Assembly: GCA_007127595.1 (NCBI GenBank)
Contig: SKZA01000341.1
Coordinates: 1 to 7,090, forward strand
Origin: Kiritimatiellia bacterium
GTDB lineage: Bacteria > Verrucomicrobiota > Kiritimatiellia > SLAD01
Length of the DNA stretch: 7,090 nt
Direction: 5' to 3'
Part shown: piece by piece, positions 5,723 to 7,090 of the stretch
Position numbering within the stretch: the stretch's first letter is position 1
Layout: every line of letters begins with the position of its first letter
Made by a program: the position numbers and the translations under genes
The notes under the pieces: model-generated
Database searches by the model: none
What the model was told of the DNA's origin: nothing
Seen by the model: only the letters and a program-made list of their open reading frames with translations

Positions 5723-7009
5723 ATGAATGAAGATCGCTCGCATCTCTGGCATCCGTACACCCGCTTTTCGGCGGTGCACGAGGGACTGCCCTGCATCGTA
5801 CGGGGCAAAGGCCTGTATTTGTACGACGAGGCGGGTAACCGATACATGGACGCCGTGTCCTCGTGGTGGGCCTGCTCGTTGGGTCATTCGCATCCGCGCA
5901 TCGTACGGGCCATTCAACAACAGGCGGAAGTCCTGCAACACAGCATTTTGGGCAATCTATCGCATCCGCCCGCATTGGAATTGGCGGACAAGCTCGCCGC
6001 CTTAATGCCTTCTCCCGATCGACATGTCCATTTTGCAAGCGACGGCGCCAGCTCGGTGGAAGCGGCACTGAAGATCGCGCTGCAATATGCGCATCAGACC
6101 GGTCACACGAAACGCACGCGCTTCGTATCACTGAAAGAGGCGTATCACGGTGACACGCTTGGCGCGGTGGGCGTCGGTTATCTGGAAGCGTTTCACCGCT
6201 TGTTGCGCCCCGCGCTGAATGAGGCTTGGCGACTCGACCTACCCGATTGCCGCGGATGCACCGATCCCGGATGCCATGCCTCCTGTTTTGACGAGGTTCC
6301 CGCCTTTCTGGCCGAGCGGGCGGACGAAATCGCCGGCGTGATTGTGGAGCCGCTCTGTCTGGGCGCGGCGGGCATGAAGATGTATGGACCGGGTTATCTC
6401 AAGCGACTTGCGGAAGTCTGTCGCCAACTGCAGATCCCATTGATCGTGGACGAGATTGCGATGGGCTTTGGGCGCACAGGCAAAATGTTCGCGTTTGAAC
6501 ATGCCGGTATCGACCCGGACATGGTCTGCGTTGGAAAGGCGGTCACTGCGGGTTACCTGCCGTTGAGCGCCGTGATCGTGCGGGACGATATCCATGAAAC
6601 CTTCGCCGACGCACCCGAGGACCATACGTTCTATCACGGACACACGTGGAGTGGGAACCCCATTGCCGCCGCGGCGGCATTGGAGACTTTGCGTGTTTAC
6701 GAGGAGGAGGACATCGTGGCGCGCGCCGCCGAATCCGGGCGCTTACTGGCAACTGAACTGGCTGCGCTGAAAGAGATCGAAACGGTGAAAGAGGTCCGTT
6801 GTCTCGGCCTGATCGGCGCAGTGGAATTGAAGCCGGACGACGCCACGCCGCCGCGCCCACGGCGCGTACAACATCTGTTACGCGATCGCGGCTATCTTCT
6901 TCGTCCGTTGGGACCGGTCATTTATCTCATGCCGCCGTTGAATATCGAGGCTGACGAGCTGAAAAAGGCTGTACAAGCCGTGAATGAGGCGATTACGGAG
7001 GCCGGTTAG
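5723..7009 (+). CDS. bioA: Adenosylmethionine-8-amino-7-oxononanoate aminotransferase
   Basis: Class III PLP aminotransferase making 7,8-diaminopelargonate from KAPA in biotin synthesis, with SAM as the usual amino donor. The 428-residue product begins LWHPYT (8-13), matching the substrate-binding N-terminus of BioA. SSWWA (46-50) follows, as in E. coli BioA, then YHGDT (141-145), the PLP-ring aspartate D243 in VDEIAMGFGRTG, and the Schiff-base lysine K272 in VGKAVTAGY. YHGHTWSGNP (304-313) and RPLGPVIYLMPP with R394 (394-405) complete the signature. A CX2CX4CX3C cluster (C176, C179, C184, C188) sits where some bacterial BioA proteins carry extra cysteines. An in-frame ATG 129 nt upstream would translate repeat DNA and is rejected. 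Only a weak GGA (9 nt spacing) precedes the chosen ATG. Other transaminases are less likely given the HPYT and RPxGxxIYLMPP motifs; use of lysine instead of SAM cannot be excluded. Confidence 0.94.
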   Translation: MNEDRSHLWHPYTRFSAVHEGLPCIVRGKGLYLYDEAGNRYMDAVSSWWACSLGHSHPRIVRAIQQQAEVLQHSILGNLSHPPALELADKLAALMPSPDRHVHFASDGASSVEAALKIALQYAHQTGHTKRTRFVSLKEAYHGDTLGAVGVGYLEAFHRLLRPALNEAWRLDLPDCRGCTDPGCHASCFDEVPAFLAERADEIAGVIVEPLCLGAAGMKMYGPGYLKRLAEVCRQLQIPLIVDEIAMGFGRTGKMFAFEHAGIDPDMVCVGKAVTAGYLPLSAVIVRDDIHETFADAPEDHTFYHGHTWSGNPIAAAAALETLRVYEEEDIVARAAESGRLLATELAALKEIETVKEVRCLGLIGAVELKPDDATPPRPRRVQHLLRDRGYLLRPLGPVIYLMPPLNIEADELKKAVQAVNEAITEAG

Positions 7010-7056
7010 ACCGCATTTCTTACCGTTTACGGGCGTCCTTTTCGTATCTTGTGCGC

Positions 7057-7089
7057 CCCCACGACCCCGCTCCGAGCGGGGTCGTGGGG
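7057..7089 (+). terminator. Strong hairpin after bioA, likely terminator (cut by window end)
   Basis: A 15-bp uninterrupted stem (7057-7071 with 7075-7089) around a 3-nt CCG loop begins 47 nt after the bioA stop. It is almost entirely G:C. The window ends one base past the stem, so the T-run that would prove an intrinsic terminator is not visible. No T-run follows on the minus-strand side. Confidence 0.6.
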
Positions 7090-7090
7090 C

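Noticed and set aside
5559..6131. 190-residue minus-strand frame over the bioA start
   Set aside because: It is antisense to clear BioA coding sequence, rich in Arg, Pro and Cys as expected from a shadow frame, with no motif.

Overview
The window is a compact, GC-rich bacterial chromosomal segment of conserved housekeeping genes. I see no phage, IS or CRISPR signature. The organism is probably a Gram-negative-type bacterium. The order prfB-trpC-trpF-trpB-yicC-gmk, together with an insertion of about ten residues in guanylate kinase, fits a PVC-superphylum or neighbouring candidate-phylum lineage such as Kiritimatiellota, Verrucomicrobiota or Omnitrophota. That assignment is an impression from gene style and was not tested by any search.

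Layout. At the far left (1-57) is what looks like the last 18 codons of a plus-strand gene, followed by a hairpin and T-run (68-100) oriented to terminate it. From 108 to 5325 the minus strand carries six genes, read right to left: prfB (peptide release factor 2), trpC, trpF, trpB, yicC and gmk. Every junction is an overlap (32, 16, 19, 4 and 4 nt), so this is almost certainly one transcription unit. A plausible promoter for it lies at 5355-5383 and a strong ribosome binding site at 5333-5337. The prfB reading frame is interrupted at codon 24 by a UGA inside CUU-UGA-C. This is the classic autoregulatory +1 frameshift site of RF2, and it joins the 23-codon start segment to the 356-codon body to give a 379-residue protein.

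The 5326-5722 gap separates the minus-strand operon from the divergent plus-strand bioA gene (5723-7009, biotin synthesis). It holds the prfB promoter, a 9-bp direct repeat, a near-perfect palindrome, and two roughly 115-bp imperfect tandem units. Each unit starts with a TTGGAAAA...CCCCGCCTGCC block and ends in a GGCAGGCAAYGA block. The last repeat runs almost into the bioA start codon. bioA is followed by a very strong 15-bp GC-rich hairpin at the right edge (7057-7089), likely its terminator.

How the genes fit together. TrpC, TrpF and TrpB catalyse late steps of tryptophan synthesis, but trpA, normally next to trpB, is absent from this cluster. YicC (an endoribonuclease family) and guanylate kinase are a commonly paired housekeeping duo placed at the end of the operon. 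BioA is an independent biotin-pathway gene. The most unusual items are the uncharacterised repeats in front of bioA and the RF2-headed trp operon lacking trpA; the rest is well-known biology.
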